Source: DATMNI01 sp035570275 (GTDB lineage Bacteria; Acidobacteriota; Terriglobia; Bryobacterales; Bryobacteraceae). Taken from it: a stretch of 24,376 nt of DNA. The notes beneath the pieces were generated by a model, which was not told where the DNA came from, did not search any database, and saw only the letters and a program-made list of their open reading frames with translations. Below are positions 23,901 through 24,376 of this stretch, in pieces. Made by a program: the position numbers and the translations under genes. Where the stretch lies: contig DATMNI010000343.1 in assembly GCA_035570275.1 (NCBI GenBank), positions 1-24,376 on the forward strand, in the 5' to 3' direction. The stretch's first letter is position 1; every line of letters starts with the position of its first letter.

Positions 23901-23921
23901 TATTTGCAAGGCGGGCTTTAG
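20916..23921 (+). CDS. Lipoprotein with beta-propeller, HEAT repeats and PVC-type cytochrome c tail
   Basis: The product is a 1001-residue protein. ATG 20916, with GGAAG (20905-20909) ahead, gives a lipoprotein signal ending LVGC (Cys17); an earlier start at 20841 would hide it. Residues about 30-435 form a glucose/sorbosone-dehydrogenase-like propeller (FDENGRIFVAEMLDYP, DTDGDGKIDRR, GPDGNLYFTDMHRE). About 445-850 are alpha-helical HEAT-type repeats. The C-terminus is a PVC-type haem-binding domain: C880-AKC-H884 and a probable distal Met977 in SLMPDGLEKGL. Proteins of this plan are common in Planctomycetes, Verrucomicrobia and Acidobacteria, and are thought to oxidise sugars or other substrates at the cell surface and pass electrons through the haem. 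The substrate cannot be read. Confidence 0.92.
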   Translation: MKRNPYCVIALIFLVGCGKKYADQPPRSPEESLKSIQINPDFKVDLFANEPMVYDPVEMVFDENGRIFVAEMLDYPEDPPQGKPPLSRIVMLEDTDGDGKIDRRTVFADHVLAVTGLMPWKGGLIVTATRDILWLKDSKGDGVADVRKVLYTGFFTGAAERRIANPRLNLDNWIYCNSGAQGPITSPEHPDRPPVLVRAADFRFRVDRDIAEPASGPTQFGQAVDDWGNRFITENTVHIRQVVLPMHYLVKAPTLVVGAEAQDISDHGRPSAQMFPLTKPQAWRAKRSQVRQERFDEQNPQNKGGGQKGLLAPSGYFTAASGGTVYNGDVFPNAYWGNIFTGDVSGNLVHRDVLERDGVNFIAHRGEQGKEFLASTDMWFRPTNFVTGPDGNLYFTDMHRETIEQPESIPAELKSNIDFMSGSDKGRIFRISPVHPLRQRDLKPKLGKASSAELVELLAGTSGWHRQTAHRLLLERQDRSVVPQLREMAMTNADPVARVNAFWVLESLSALDDPLLLHALHDAHPGVREHALRMAEPFLGKSPAVTNAALGMIRDPDARVEFQLALSLGEFQDPRTLPALAEIIGSHQEDRWFRLAVLSSASNRAAEMFETMVGRHQDFGTGEILDQLASLIGIKHDPNEVARFLASLGHAKTPEAGLAGLARGMSVAGVSELRVPGADATLNGYLQSGSEAVQTAAWEVARHLELNALVDRAARDAVSDKLPVKTRLTAILALRGGRYSAVNLVLRRILDSHQESSIQAAAIKSLAAFDDPKIGTTLLADWKSYGPEARTQVVAALLQQRDRIPILLTALEKGQIEIASIEIVARTRLMEDGNSAIASRAKAIFQNQNSDRAKVVAEFHDALKLNGDTGRGKKLFEDNCAKCHMPRRDRARVGPDLSSINMKTKEELLTSILNPSYAIDPRFTYYMVTTKDGRLYDGVISNETPGMITLRGGSDEGDETILRTSIAQMRASSLSLMPDGLEKGLGRQGLADVIAYLQGGL

Positions 23922-23986
23922 TTTTAGGGGAAGTTAAATAATAAGTTGGACATTTGAGCCAAGCGCGGAAGAAAATCAGGATTTCA

Positions 23987-24020
23987 CGCAAAGCCGCGAA
24001 GCCGCAAAGAAGCCGCAAAG
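23987..24020. repeat. Short CGCAAAG-type interspersed repeat
   Basis: CGCAAAG, CGCGAAG, CGCAAAG and CGCAAAG occur in close succession (23987-24020) after TTCACG. This wording (TTTCACGCAAAG...) is a widespread intergenic motif in many bacterial genomes; in all frames it reads as meaningless Arg/Lys-rich peptide, which explains the false open frame here. Confidence 0.6.
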
Positions 24021-24253
24021 GAAGAGGATTAAATGGAACGCCGGCAGGCTGCGCACGACGTCGTCAGCACCTGGTTCTCCTGGTGTATCACGGCGTCCAC
24101 ATGGAAGTGGGATTTCGGGCAGGCCGCCCCTCTGCGGCCGGCCAACAAGCGTTTTGGGCTTTACAGATAAACTTCAAAGTAGCCCTGATCAAGGCGGCAT
24201 CACGCGCGTCGCTAACGGACTCGCCGGGCAGTCTTCTTTGCGCCTTTGGTACA

Positions 24254-24376
24254 CCAGGCTAAGCCTGGCTTGATCTTGTGAACTGAAAGGAGTTCACCAT
24301 GTAAATTGCTCGTTCGTGCATGTAGCTGAACCGGAGCGAGTCGGAGCAATCCTGCTGGTGGAAACCGGGGAAGCAA
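24254..24376 (+). ncRNA. Possible structured RNA leader cut by the window edge
   Basis: Two perfect hairpins follow each other: CCAGGCT-A-AGCCTGG (24254-24268) and GTGAACT-GAAAGG-AGTTCAC (24278-24297). The loop contains AAAGGAG, and ATG TAA follows at once, so it is a Shine-Dalgarno before a one-codon frame rather than a gene start. The continuation (GGAGCGAGTCGG, GGTGGAAACCGGGG) looks like structured RNA. It could be the 5' part of a group II intron or an insertion-element leader, but no 5' GUGYG was found and the rest is outside the window. Confidence 0.25.

Larger units (their letters stand above)
23922..24376. other. Right-edge non-coding region with repeats and hairpins
   Basis: About 455 bp without a firm gene. 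A 45-residue frame (24033-24170) has GAGGA five bases before its ATG but a Trp-rich, unlikely composition and is not called. A longer frame (23954-24262) reads through the short repeat and looks like a shadow. The last 120 bases are hairpin-rich and described separately. No terminator with a T-run is visible after the lipoprotein gene. Confidence 0.5.

Noticed and set aside
20946..23909. Several long minus-strand frames opposite the haem-binding lipoprotein
   Set aside because: They are antisense shadows of a gene with clear propeller, HEAT and CxxCH motifs.

Overview
The window looks like a chromosomal segment of a GC-rich acidobacterium, most likely of the Solibacter/Bryobacter type. This is inferred from gene content: a giant lipoprotein with a PVC-type haem-binding tail, a CHASE2 kinase next to a FecR gene, several small secreted proteins of a style common in that group, and palindromic intergenic repeats. 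No rRNA, tRNA, CRISPR array or transposase was seen.

Layout. 1-740: a gene tail at the left edge and a decayed, multiply frameshifted gene remnant. 738-1127: a small secreted protein with a clear terminator. 1174-4832 (minus): a two-component pair, a CHASE3-like/HAMP/PAS sensor kinase followed by a REC-HPt-pseudoREC-REC output protein. 5340-8191: an accessory stretch of small genes, with two small Cys-rich proteins, a DUF4160/DUF2442 pair, a secreted protein, and a single-ORF fusion of a DUF433 antitoxin-like domain to a DUF5615 PIN-like domain. 8328-8732 (minus): another small secreted protein. 9032-15448 (plus): a tight three-gene operon of CHASE2-PAS histidine kinase, NtrC-type sigma54 activator, and a FecR-domain protein fused to a probable outer-membrane beta-barrel. 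A sigma54-like -24/-12 element and a perfect 15-bp palindrome lie upstream, suggesting that the operon activates itself.

15546-19375 (minus): a defence-type block of McrC, McrB and a VapBC-like toxin-antitoxin pair. It is bracketed by two direct copies of the 3' end of the FecR/barrel gene: the intact one at 15259-15461 and a decayed one with a 25-bp deletion at 19442-19618. The toxin is interrupted by an in-frame TGA just before its last conserved motif. 19772-20458: a stand-alone Clp N-domain protein with a Cys-rich tail. 20916-23921: the propeller/HEAT/cytochrome c lipoprotein. The right edge holds a spreading-type short repeat and a hairpin-rich, possibly structured RNA leader that runs out of the window.

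A theme across the window is short tandem repeats of unrelated sequence. In genes their periods are 15, 18 or 21 bp, always multiples of three and always in low-complexity linkers of signalling proteins. Between genes one has a 13-bp period. The two most interesting units are the sigma54/CHASE2/FecR-barrel envelope-signalling operon and the repeat-flanked McrBC-VapBC island.
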